Positions 15,134 to 23,356 of a stretch of 64,000 nucleotides of DNA are shown here, piece by piece; within the stretch, counting starts at the first letter, position 1, and each line of letters begins with the position of its first letter. The notes below the pieces were generated by a model that had not been told where the DNA came from, did not search any database, and saw nothing but the letters and a program-made list of their open reading frames with translations. The stretch spans positions 1-64,000 of the forward strand of contig JAMCWO010000150.1 in the NCBI GenBank assembly GCA_023481165.1, written 5' to 3'. This stretch comes from Planctomycetota bacterium. Lineage in GTDB: Bacteria > Planctomycetota > Phycisphaerae > Sedimentisphaerales > Anaerobacaceae. The position numbers and the translations under genes were made by a program.

Positions 15134-15865
15134 ATGGCCCAAGATGAGCCGACGAGTGCGGCGTTGAGCGTCCGCGCCGTCAGCAAGACGTTCGTGACGA
15201 AGCCCGTGCTGCGGGGCATTGACCTGGTCGTGCCCGCCGGCGAGGCGGTCTGCCTGTGCGGGATCAACGGCGCGGGCAAGAGCACGCTGCTGCGAGTGAT
15301 CGCGGGCTTGCTGCGTCCCGACAGCGGTTCGATCGCGATCCAGGGATATGAGGTCCGCCGGGAGCCGGAGAAGAGCCGGCGGCAACTCGGCATGATCTCC
15401 CACGCGGGCATGGCCTACCCGGAACTGACTGTCAGCGAGAACCTCGCTTTCGCCGCGCGTCTGTACGGCGTGCCCCGTCGCGCGGAACGCATCGAAGAAC
15501 TGCTGGCTGGCACTGGGTTGACCTCGTACCGGTATGACCGGGCGGAAATTCTTTCCCGCGGGCTACAGCAACGTCTGGCGATTGCCCGGGCCCTCTTGCA
15601 TCGGCCCGCCGTACTGCTGGCGGATGAGCCGTTCACCGGCTTGGACGCCGCCGCCACGCAAGACGTGTGCACGATCTTCGACCGGTTCGCCCGGGACGGA
15701 GGCACGATCCTGATGACGACCCACGATCTGCGCCTGGGGCTGCAATGCTGCCGGCGCGTGGCCGTTCTGGACCAAGGCGTTCTGATTCTGGACGCGAGCA
15801 AGGATAGGATCGACACTCGGCGTTTTCTCGATGATTATCTCTCCTATGCGAGGACCATGAGTTGA
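15134..15865 (+). CDS. ccmA: Heme exporter ATP-binding protein CcmA
   Basis: Walker A GINGAGKSTLL, signature LSRGLQQRLAIARALL, Walker B AVLLADEP; operon position. Confidence 0.9.
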   Translation: MAQDEPTSAALSVRAVSKTFVTKPVLRGIDLVVPAGEAVCLCGINGAGKSTLLRVIAGLLRPDSGSIAIQGYEVRREPEKSRRQLGMISHAGMAYPELTVSENLAFAARLYGVPRRAERIEELLAGTGLTSYRYDRAEILSRGLQQRLAIARALLHRPAVLLADEPFTGLDAAATQDVCTIFDRFARDGGTILMTTHDLRLGLQCCRRVAVLDQGVLILDASKDRIDTRRFLDDYLSYARTMS

Positions 15866-16578
15866 AAGACATGTGGCTGGGTCTGCGGGCCATCCTCATC
15901 AAGGACATCGTCGTCGAGCTCAGAGCCCGGCAGGCTCTGCCGACGATGGTCGTCCTCGGCATGCTCATCGTCTTTATCCTGCGGATCGCCTCGGAATCCG
16001 CCGCGGCGGGCGGCGGCGCGCCGGTGATGGGAGCGGCGGCTCTGTGGATCGCGTTCCTTTTCTCCGGCCTCCTGGCCCAGGAGAGGTCTTTTGCCGCCGA
16101 GCAGCACAATGGGTGCATGGACGGCCTGCTGCTGGCCCCGCTCGACGCCGGGACGATCTACCTCGCCAAGCTGCTGGCCAACATCATCCTGCTGACGATC
16201 TTCGAAGCCGTGGTGGTTCCCCTGGTCTTGATAGCGTTCCATCTGCACGTGGCGGGCTGGGGGCGGCTGGTCACGGTTCTGCTGCTGGGCAATCTCGGTA
16301 TCTCCAGCGTAGGGACGTTGTTCTCGGCGGCGGTCCAACTGACGCGGACCCGCGGCGCGCTGCTGAGCATCGTGGTGCTGGTCCTGCTCATGCCCATGAT
16401 GATCCCCGCCTCCTTCGCGTTGCTGGTGCTGTTCGGGGCGTTGCCGGAGAGAATGGTCGGGTCCGGCTCGTTCGCCTTCGTCGGCAGCTTCCCGGCGGCG
16501 GTGGCGTATATGCTCGCTTTCGATGCCGTCTTCACCGTGGCGTCGTGGCTGCTTTTCGGCGTTGTAGTAGAGGAGTAA
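15862..16578 (+). CDS. ccmB: Heme exporter membrane subunit CcmB
   Basis: Six-TM-type hydrophobic protein, ERSFAAEQHNGCMDGLLLAPLD motif; between ccmA and ccmC. Confidence 0.9.
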   Translation: MKDMWLGLRAILIKDIVVELRARQALPTMVVLGMLIVFILRIASESAAAGGGAPVMGAAALWIAFLFSGLLAQERSFAAEQHNGCMDGLLLAPLDAGTIYLAKLLANIILLTIFEAVVVPLVLIAFHLHVAGWGRLVTVLLLGNLGISSVGTLFSAAVQLTRTRGALLSIVVLVLLMPMMIPASFALLVLFGALPERMVGSGSFAFVGSFPAAVAYMLAFDAVFTVASWLLFGVVVEE

Positions 16579-16582
16579 CAGA

Positions 16583-17218
16583 ATGAGACGATTGCTGCTG
16601 GCGCTGGCCTTCCTTCTATTGATCGCGTCAACCTTGATCGGGTTGACGCGCGGCCAGATCGATCCTCTGCAGCGCAATATCCTTTATGTCCATGTTCCCA
16701 ACTCGGTCTGTGCGCTGCTGTGCTTTGTTGTCGTGCTTGTCACGAGTGTTGGCTATCTGGCCACCGGCAAACAGACCTGGGACCTGGCGGCGACCGCCGC
16801 GGCGGAAGCAGGCTTCGTCTTCGCGACCATCCTGAATGCGACGGGCATGATCTTCTCGCGGGCGGAATGGAACGTCTGGTGGACGCCCAGCCCCCGGCTG
16901 GTGACCTCCGCGATTCTGTGGTTCCTGTATGCCGTGTATCTGATCCTGCGGGTCAGTCTGCCCGGCGCGCAGCGCCGCGCAGCGCGGCTTTGTGCCGTCT
17001 TCGGCATTGTCGCCTTTCTGGATGTCCCGCTGGTGTACATCAGCGCGCGGTTCATCCCGGACATCCACCGGCCGAATTTCAGTTTCGATTCGACTTGGCA
17101 GACGGCGGCCCTGATGCTCGGCATGGCCGGCACCATCCTCCTGGCCGCCGGCCTGATCTGGCTGCGCACAAGCCTCCTGCGCGACACGCTGAAACTGGAG
17201 CAAGAGCTTCTCCGTTAA
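16583..17218 (+). CDS. ccmC: Heme exporter/lyase subunit CcmC
   Basis: Polytopic; QRNILYVHVPNSVCA and WNVWWTPSPRLVTSAILW (WWD-type motif). Confidence 0.9.
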   Translation: MRRLLLALAFLLLIASTLIGLTRGQIDPLQRNILYVHVPNSVCALLCFVVVLVTSVGYLATGKQTWDLAATAAAEAGFVFATILNATGMIFSRAEWNVWWTPSPRLVTSAILWFLYAVYLILRVSLPGAQRRAARLCAVFGIVAFLDVPLVYISARFIPDIHRPNFSFDSTWQTAALMLGMAGTILLAAGLIWLRTSLLRDTLKLEQELLR

Positions 17219-17230
17219 GGAGTCTGGGAT

Positions 17231-17365
17231 ATGTTCTATCTCGTGCTGGGATTCTGCACCGTGTGGGTGTGCCATTTCGCCTATCTAGCCGTGCTCGACC
17301 GGCAGGCAACGCAACTGCGTCGCCGGCTGGAGGCCCGCGCCAACGCGACCCCGGATCGCACGTGA
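17231..17365 (+). CDS. ccmD: CcmD-like 44-aa membrane protein (not in ORF track)
   Basis: MFYLVLGFCTVWVCHFAYLAVLDRQATQLRRRLEARANATPDRT*; one TM helix plus basic tail, RBS AAGGAG, directly after ccmC. Confidence 0.65.
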   Translation: MFYLVLGFCTVWVCHFAYLAVLDRQATQLRRRLEARANATPDRT

Positions 17366-17393
17366 AGGCCTGTGGCGCCTAGGAGAACGACGG

Positions 17394-18923
17394 ATGCCGC
17401 CGCTGGATGTCAGCCTATTGTGCTATGATTTGCCCTCCCGACCGCGGCCGGAGATGGGCCGGATCCTGGTGACCGGCGCCACCGGCTACATCGGCGGGCG
17501 ACTCGTGCCGGAGTTGTTGGCCCGGGGGTATCGTGTACGAGTCATGGTGCGCGCGCCCGCGGAGGAGTACTGCAACCGCTGGCCCGGCGCGGAGATCGTG
17601 GTCGCCGATGCGCTGAAGGCGGACGGTCTGCGCGAGGCATTACAGGGGATTCACGCCGCCTATTACTTGATTCATTCGCTGCTGCTCGGGCAGGAGGAAT
17701 TCGAGTCCAAGGAGATCCAGGCCGCGGGGAACTTTCGCACGGCCGCCGAGAAGGAGGGGGTCGCCCATATCATCTACCTGGGGGCGCTGGGCGACATTCG
17801 CGTGCCGTTATCGCCGCACCTGAGGAGCCGGATGCACGTGGCGGAGGAGTTGGGGCGTGGACGCGTCGCGACCACCGTCCTGCGTGCGGCGATCATCATC
17901 GGCTCCGGCAGTGCCTCCTACGAGATCATCGAGCACCTGGTGCGGAATTTGCCCGTGTTCTTCGTGCCACGCTGGGCCCAGACCCGGTGCCAGCCGATCG
18001 CCGTTCGCGACGTCATCAAGTACCTGGTCGGCGTGCTGGAAACCCCCGAGGCTTGCGGGAGGTCTTTCGATATCGGCGGCCGGGATGTGCTGACGTACCG
18101 GCAAATGCTCGGCATCTTCGCGGACCTGCTCGGCAAAAAGAGGCTCTTCCTTCCGTGTCCATTCTGCCACATCGGGCTGTTCTCCTACCTCGCCAGCCTC
18201 GTCACGCCCGTGCCGGCAGCGATCACGCGGTGTCTCATGGAGGGAATCACCAGCGAGGTCGTTTGCCAGAGCCAGGACATCCGGCACCTACTGCCTTTCC
18301 AGCCCTTGGGGTACCGGGAAGCCCTCGTCCGGGCGCTGTCGCGCGAGGAGCAGGACCGCGTGCACACCCGCTGGTCCGACGCCTATCCGCCCGCGCACGA
18401 GCTGGCGATGAAGCTCCACGAGATCCCCAAGCCCGTGCGCTACACGAGTTCATACACGCTCCCGACGGAAAAGGACGCCCCTTCGCTCTTCCGTTCGGTC
18501 TGCCGGATTGGGGGCAAGGAAGGGTGGTTCTACAGCAATTGGCTGTGGCGGCTGCGCGGCATGATCGATCGGATCCTGCTGGGCGTCGGGTCATCCCGGG
18601 GCAGGAGGAGTTCCTCGAGCCTGAGAGCCGGGGACGTGATTGACTTCTGGCGCGTCGAAGACCTCAGGCCGGACGCCATGCTTCTCCTGCGGGCGGAGAT
18701 GAAGCTGCCAGGCATGGCGTGGCTTCAGTTCAACGTGGATCGGAAAGAGGGCGGTCAGGGGCCCCCAACGCATAATTCCGCGTTGGGGACCGCCAATCAG
18801 TTGTCTGTGAACGCCTATTATCAACCGTCCGGCTTGTTGGGAAAACTGTACTGGTACGCCTGTCTTCCCTTTCACTCCCTGATCTTCCACAATCTGATCA
18901 AGCAGATCGAGAAGAGGGCGTAA
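17394..18923 (+). CDS. NAD(P)-binding SDR-family protein with C-terminal DUF2867-like domain (alternative start 17454)
   Basis: GRILVTGATGYIGGRLVPELLARGYRVRVMVR Rossmann motif; C-terminal VIDFWRVEDLRPDAMLLLRAEMKLPGMAWLQF. Confidence 0.85.
   Translation: MPPLDVSLLCYDLPSRPRPEMGRILVTGATGYIGGRLVPELLARGYRVRVMVRAPAEEYCNRWPGAEIVVADALKADGLREALQGIHAAYYLIHSLLLGQEEFESKEIQAAGNFRTAAEKEGVAHIIYLGALGDIRVPLSPHLRSRMHVAEELGRGRVATTVLRAAIIIGSGSASYEIIEHLVRNLPVFFVPRWAQTRCQPIAVRDVIKYLVGVLETPEACGRSFDIGGRDVLTYRQMLGIFADLLGKKRLFLPCPFCHIGLFSYLASLVTPVPAAITRCLMEGITSEVVCQSQDIRHLLPFQPLGYREALVRALSREEQDRVHTRWSDAYPPAHELAMKLHEIPKPVRYTSSYTLPTEKDAPSLFRSVCRIGGKEGWFYSNWLWRLRGMIDRILLGVGSSRGRRSSSSLRAGDVIDFWRVEDLRPDAMLLLRAEMKLPGMAWLQFNVDRKEGGQGPPTHNSALGTANQLSVNAYYQPSGLLGKLYWYACLPFHSLIFHNLIKQIEKRA
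18758..18794. repeat. 37-bp palindromic element (THNSALG type), copy 2, inside the SDR CDS
   Basis: ggggcccccaacgcataattccgcgttggggaccgcc; in frame as GPPTHNSALGTA. Confidence 0.85.
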
Positions 18924-19153
18924 TTCCCGGGGACTGAACCATCCGGCTTCTCGCCGTCATGATCGGACCCGCTCCAAACCGCCCCCGGTCCTCCCATGAG
19001 CGCGCTGGCCGCCGCAAATCGGCAAATTCCTCACGTGTAGAGGGCTCGCCAGCCCGCGTACTTACTTTGGAGTAAGGCTTCGGGGTATATTGGAAGCCTA
19101 CGCGAAATCGCTGTAACGATGGGACCGGGTCAGATATGCGGAAAGGATAGAGT

Positions 19154-19336
19154 ATGGGACTGTTAGGCTGGGCCATTATATTCCTGATCGTTGCCCTCAT
19201 TGCTGCCGCCTTTGGATTTGGCGGCATCGCCTCAGCGGCAACGGGCGTGGCCAAAGTACTGTTCTTCATCTTCATCGTGGTTTTCATTGTGTTGTTGATC
19301 ACGGCTCTTTTAGGGGTGGGTGCCGCCACGGCTTGA
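19154..19336 (+). CDS. DUF1328-family small membrane protein
   Basis: [46 protein letters not shown] pattern. Confidence 0.8.
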   Translation: MGLLGWAIIFLIVALIAAAFGFGGIASAATGVAKVLFFIFIVVFIVLLITALLGVGAATA

Positions 19337-19439
19337 ACGGGCAACCGGCCCGCTACGGCGCCCGTCTTGGGCGCGGCAGGGCGGTTGCTTACCGTAAACC
19401 GGTGCGGGTCCACGGACCAGCGATGGAGTGGATGTAACT

Positions 19440-19799
19440 ATGGAAACGAGCAAACCGAAAGTGAACGAGGACATTGAGATACTCAAGAGTGATGTCCGTA
19501 GATTGCGTGCTGATGTGGTGGGGATCGTTCATTCCGCCAAATCTCGCAGTAAGGATACGGTTATGGAAACGAGCGACAGAATTCGAGGAATGATGACGGA
19601 TTTGGGCGGCAAGGCAGCGGATATTGGGAGCAAGGCGAAGGAGCAGGTTCTTGATAGAACGGAGGCTCTGAAGGACCGCGGGTATGAGGTGGTCGAGAAC
19701 TGGCGCGGGGGCATTGAGCATCGGCCGGTGACTTCCCTCCTGGTGGCCTTCGCCGCGGGTCTGGTTTTCGCCATGTTCATCACGAGAAGACGATACTAA
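19440..19799 (+). CDS. DUF883/ElaB-YqjD-like membrane-anchored coiled protein
   Basis: Amphipathic helical N-terminus; C-terminal RPVTSLLVAFAAGLVFAMFITRRRY anchor. Confidence 0.65.
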   Translation: METSKPKVNEDIEILKSDVRRLRADVVGIVHSAKSRSKDTVMETSDRIRGMMTDLGGKAADIGSKAKEQVLDRTEALKDRGYEVVENWRGGIEHRPVTSLLVAFAAGLVFAMFITRRRY

Positions 19800-19961
19800 G
19801 CCCGCGCAGGTCCGCCTGGTCCGACTGACGAGCGATTATTTTGACTCTTGATTGCGCCTCCCGTGCAGCGCCGTTGCGCGTTGAGCTAAGTTGCGGGCAA
19901 CGGGCGGAGGCGTTTTTCTTTCCGGTCGGGGGCCCTACCTCGAGAAACCGCGAATTTTGTG

Positions 19962-19990
19962 TTGAAACGGTTGTTGGAATCCGGTATAAA
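19962..19990 (+). promoter_or_regulatory. Sigma70-type promoter
   Basis: TTGAAA-17 bp-TATAAA upstream of the 20103/20130 ORF. Confidence 0.55.
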
Positions 19991-20102
19991 GGACCCGTTT
20001 GGTGCCTGGCGCGGAGATGGTCTGTGGTAGGTAATCCGGGCTGGGAAAGGGACCGGGCTCCCCAGTGCGACTGTCAACTGGCAGACCCCGAGTCCAAATG
20101 GA

Positions 20103-21098
20103 TTGGTGGCCGCTACGGAGCTGTCGGCTATGAAGCGCTACACGGGACAGAAAGCGCTGTATGAGGCAATAAGCCGCTCTCGTGCTAAAGCTAAGCGCAG
20201 CAATATCTTAGAGCGATTTCTTCCGGAGGCGTCCCGGCAGGAAAAGCCGCCCGTCCCCGAAGGGTTGCCGCCGGCCGAGTTGACGGAAACTGTGCCCGAG
20301 CCGCCGGTCGTGGAAGAACCGCCGCGGCCCGTGCTGGAGAGACTGCGTGAAGCAGTGGCCGTTCGGGGGACTGCGACGCTGCGACGGCTGATGAAGCCGG
20401 AGAAAGCAGAAGTACCGCCGGGCATTGAGAACGCCGATCCGCCGGCGCCGGTGGGCCGTATTCCGATGCGGTGGCGGCTGAAGCCGCTACAGTTGAATGC
20501 GGGCCGGATCGAGATCTCGGTCTCGTACCACATTGCTGTTGCGGTCGCCCTGGTGGTGATTCTGGTGATTCTGGCCGGCTTTCGGCTGGGGCAGAAGTTT
20601 CCCGCCAAGGCCAAGATTGCCGCGCAGACGAACGCGCTTGCCGGTGCCGCACCGGAGAACGCCGCGACCGAAACGGTCGCTGGAAAGGCGGCGCCGGCGG
20701 GTACGCAGGGAACGGCGGACCCTGCCGGTGGGACGACGCAGGCAACGGGCGACAATTGGATCGTCTTGGCAAAACACAGGAACAGGGTGGACCTCGAACC
20801 GGTTAAGGAGCACTTTGCCAAGAACGGCATCGCCTTGGAAATCTGTGCGTTGGACGCGCTACGCCAATGGCTCGGCCAAAATGGACTGACGGCCGCCGGG
20901 TTACCGGATGGTGATGGGTTTCTGCTGGTGACCAGCGGCGCGTACCACAACCCGCAGAACCCGGATACAGATGGCTACAAGATGAAACAGAAGATTGCCG
21001 CGGTAGGCGCGACCTATAGGGCCCCGAAGGGCAGAGACCCGTTCACGCCGAGACTCTTCAGCGATGCATACGGGATGAAAATCAGCAGAGTAAAGTAA
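20103..21098 (+). CDS. Single-TM hypothetical protein, charged N-terminus and SPOR-like C-terminal region
   Basis: Open ORF, TM segment VAVALVVILVILAGFRLGQ; C-terminal NWIVLAKHRNRVDLEPVKEHFAKNGIALEI. Confidence 0.65.
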   Translation: MVAATELSAMKRYTGQKALYEAISRSRAKAKRSNILERFLPEASRQEKPPVPEGLPPAELTETVPEPPVVEEPPRPVLERLREAVAVRGTATLRRLMKPEKAEVPPGIENADPPAPVGRIPMRWRLKPLQLNAGRIEISVSYHIAVAVALVVILVILAGFRLGQKFPAKAKIAAQTNALAGAAPENAATETVAGKAAPAGTQGTADPAGGTTQATGDNWIVLAKHRNRVDLEPVKEHFAKNGIALEICALDALRQWLGQNGLTAAGLPDGDGFLLVTSGAYHNPQNPDTDGYKMKQKIAAVGATYRAPKGRDPFTPRLFSDAYGMKISRVK

Positions 21099-21113
21099 CA
21101 GGAGAGAAATTGG

Positions 21114-21458
21114 ATGTCGATCGATCGTTCATTGAAGCTGAAGGACGCACTGGTCCGGCACCGCAACGTGCTGACACGGGCCGAGCGTATTGATGTTTTG
21201 AAGGATGAGGAACGCTGGAACGAAGGGGATCCCGTGACGGGCCTGCCCAAAGTGGCGCACCGTAAGAGTGCGGCCGGCAAGAAGGCCAAGGCCGAGGCGG
21301 CGGCCGAAGTGGCCGCAGCGGCTGGAGCCGCAGCCCCTGGCGCTCCGGCGGAAACCCCGGCCGCAGCGCCGGCAGCCGGCGTCAAAGCGCCCGCTGGCGG
21401 TGCCAAGGCACCCGCCGGCGGCGGCAAGGCACCTGCCAAGGGAGCCGCGAAAGCATAA
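21114..21458 (+). CDS. TIGR04137-type small basic protein (PVC superphylum) with Ala/Pro/Gly/Lys-rich tail
   Basis: MSIDRSLKLKDALVRHRNVLTRAERIDVLKDEERW core; tail AAAPAAGVKAPAGGAKAPAGGGKAPAKGAAKA. Confidence 0.85.
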   Translation: MSIDRSLKLKDALVRHRNVLTRAERIDVLKDEERWNEGDPVTGLPKVAHRKSAAGKKAKAEAAAEVAAAAGAAAPGAPAETPAAAPAAGVKAPAGGAKAPAGGGKAPAKGAAKA

Positions 21459-21528
21459 GCGACCGCACGCGCGCCGTCCCGGCAACTATCGGGTCGGTGC
21501 GCCGTATGTCTTTTATTCAGGCAAGGAG

Positions 21529-21561
21529 CATGCCGAACGCAAGTTCGGCATGTTTTCTTTT
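21529..21561 (+). terminator. Rho-independent terminator
   Basis: catgccgaac-gcaa-gttcggcatg perfect 10-bp stem followed by ttttctttt. Confidence 0.85.
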
Positions 21562-21579
21562 GTTACGGAGGTGCCAGTC

Positions 21580-22776
21580 ATGGTCGAGGGACGATGGAGC
21601 GCCAGCCTGCCGGGTCTTTTGCTCCTCGTAGCATTCGGGGTCCCGACTCTGTCCGCGCAGGACAAAGGCAGATGGCCCGGGGCACCGTATGCCGCCAGTG
21701 AAGTCATTCAGAAAGTCGAATGGGCCCCGGCGGCTGCCATCGTCCGCAAGGCCGAAGGCAGCGACAACTGGCCGATCACCTGGGCGGACGACGGCAACTT
21801 GTACACCGCGTATGGGGATGGCCAGGGTTTCGAGCCAAAATTGGGCAAGAAGCTCAGCCTGGGCTTCGCGAAGGTTGGCGGCGGCCCGCAGGACTTCCGG
21901 GGGGTTAATATCCGCAGCAAGACCGGAGAATCGGCAGGGGAGGGGGCGGCCGGTCCCAAAGCCAGCGGCATGCTCTGCGTGGATGGCGTTTTGTACCTGC
22001 TGGTACGAAACGTCGGCAATTCCCAGATTGCCTGGTCGGAGGACCACGCGGTGACCTGGAACTGGTGCAAGTGGAAGTTCGAGACAAGCTTCGGCGCCCC
22101 GACATTCCTGAACTTCGGCGCCAATTATGCCGGCCGGCGCGATAACTTCGTCTATGTCTACTCCCACGACAACGAGAGCGCTTACCTGCCGGCGGACCGG
22201 ATGGTGATGGCCCGTGTCCCACTGGACCAGATCCGCGACCGCCAAGCCTACGAGTTCTTCAAAACCCTCGATCCGGTCGGCCGCCCGATTTGGACGAGAA
22301 ACATTCGCGAGCGGGGGGCCGTGTTTGTCAATCCCGAGCGATGCTGGCGCTCCGGCATCAGTTACAATGCCGGGCTGAGACGGTACCTCTGGTGCCAGAT
22401 TCTCCCCTTTAGCACGGACCCGCGCGGCCCGCGTTTCCAGGGCGGTTTCGGGATCTACGAGGCCCCTGAGCCCTGGGGCCCCTGGCACACGGTCTTCTAC
22501 ACCGAGAACTGGGACGTCGGCCCCGGCGAGACAAGCAGCTTGCCCACGAAGTGGATGAGCCCGGACGGCCGAACCTGCCACTTGGTCTTCTCCGGCGCGG
22601 ACTCTTTCTCGGTCCGCAAAGTGGAGCTAACGGTGCACAATGATTGGCTGCAACCGGTCTCAGGACATCGGCTCTGGGAAGGTGTCGGAGGAACCTGTTT
22701 GGTCGGGGCTGGAGTCGTTGCCGGCAGACGCGGCCGGCTCCCCGGCAACCTGGCTCCCCTCGGCTTGGGGGGTTGA
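21580..22776 (+). CDS. Secreted DUF4185-like beta-propeller protein
   Basis: ATG 21580 after a GGAG RBS; signal peptide PGLLLLVAFGVPTLSAQ; ADDGNLYTAYGDG and WGPWHTVFYTENW typical of this fold. Confidence 0.7.
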   Translation: MVEGRWSASLPGLLLLVAFGVPTLSAQDKGRWPGAPYAASEVIQKVEWAPAAAIVRKAEGSDNWPITWADDGNLYTAYGDGQGFEPKLGKKLSLGFAKVGGGPQDFRGVNIRSKTGESAGEGAAGPKASGMLCVDGVLYLLVRNVGNSQIAWSEDHAVTWNWCKWKFETSFGAPTFLNFGANYAGRRDNFVYVYSHDNESAYLPADRMVMARVPLDQIRDRQAYEFFKTLDPVGRPIWTRNIRERGAVFVNPERCWRSGISYNAGLRRYLWCQILPFSTDPRGPRFQGGFGIYEAPEPWGPWHTVFYTENWDVGPGETSSLPTKWMSPDGRTCHLVFSGADSFSVRKVELTVHNDWLQPVSGHRLWEGVGGTCLVGAGVVAGRRGRLPGNLAPLGLGG

Positions 22777-23076
22777 CTCGCCCGTAGGCTGGCTCTCGTA
22801 AGATTCCGGCGAACTCTCATACGTGGTCTGGGTCGCGTGCGTATCGGCCTCCGACATGGCATCGTTCGTGGCCTTGTTCAGGTCGCTGGCAACCTCCTCG
22901 GCGCTGTCCTGGAACTCGCGCATGCCCTTCTTGAATTCGTTGACACTCTTTCCCAAGCTGCGGGCGACCTCCGGCAGACGACGGCCGAAGATCAACAGGG
23001 CAATGACGAGGATGACCATCCACTCGGGGCCACCGATGTTCTGGATAAACGCGATAGTCTGCAGATGCCCGACCAT
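22660..23076 (-). CDS. tatA: Sec-independent translocase subunit TatA/TatB-like
   Basis: GGPEWMVILVIALLIFGRRLPEVARSLGKSVNEFKKGMREFQ. Confidence 0.9.
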   Translation of the reverse strand: MVGHLQTIAFIQNIGGPEWMVILVIALLIFGRRLPEVARSLGKSVNEFKKGMREFQDSAEEVASDLNKATNDAMSEADTHATQTTYESSPESYESQPTGESTPQAEGSQVAGEPAASAGNDSSPDQTGSSDTFPEPMS

Positions 23077-23321
23077 ATAGACTCCATCCAAATCTCGAGT
23101 CGAACCATAATGTAGGGAGCGTAACGGCCCGTTATACGCTCGGCCGGCAAAAATGTTTGGCCGCCCCGGGCCGCGCTCGCTTTATTATACTACCTGCCGA
23201 CAGAGTTGGGAAGCGGCAACGAAAAACGGTACCGGAGCGTTGACACGCATTGCCATCGGGTGTAATCAGCAGACGGATGGGGGCACGAGGGGAGAATTTT
23301 TGCCTGTCCGATGGGCCTCTG

Positions 23322-23350
23322 TTGTCAACCGTCCGGCAGGGGGGTAAAAT
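23322..23350 (+). promoter_or_regulatory. Sigma70-type promoter, -10 placed 6 nt before ATG (leaderless)
   Basis: TTGTCA-17 bp-TAAAAT, then CCGCCC and ATG at 23357. Confidence 0.6.
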
Positions 23351-23356
23351 CCGCCC

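Noticed and set aside
16962-16990. GC-rich palindrome-like stretch in ccmC
   Set aside because: Too short and low-complexity to assign to a repeat family.
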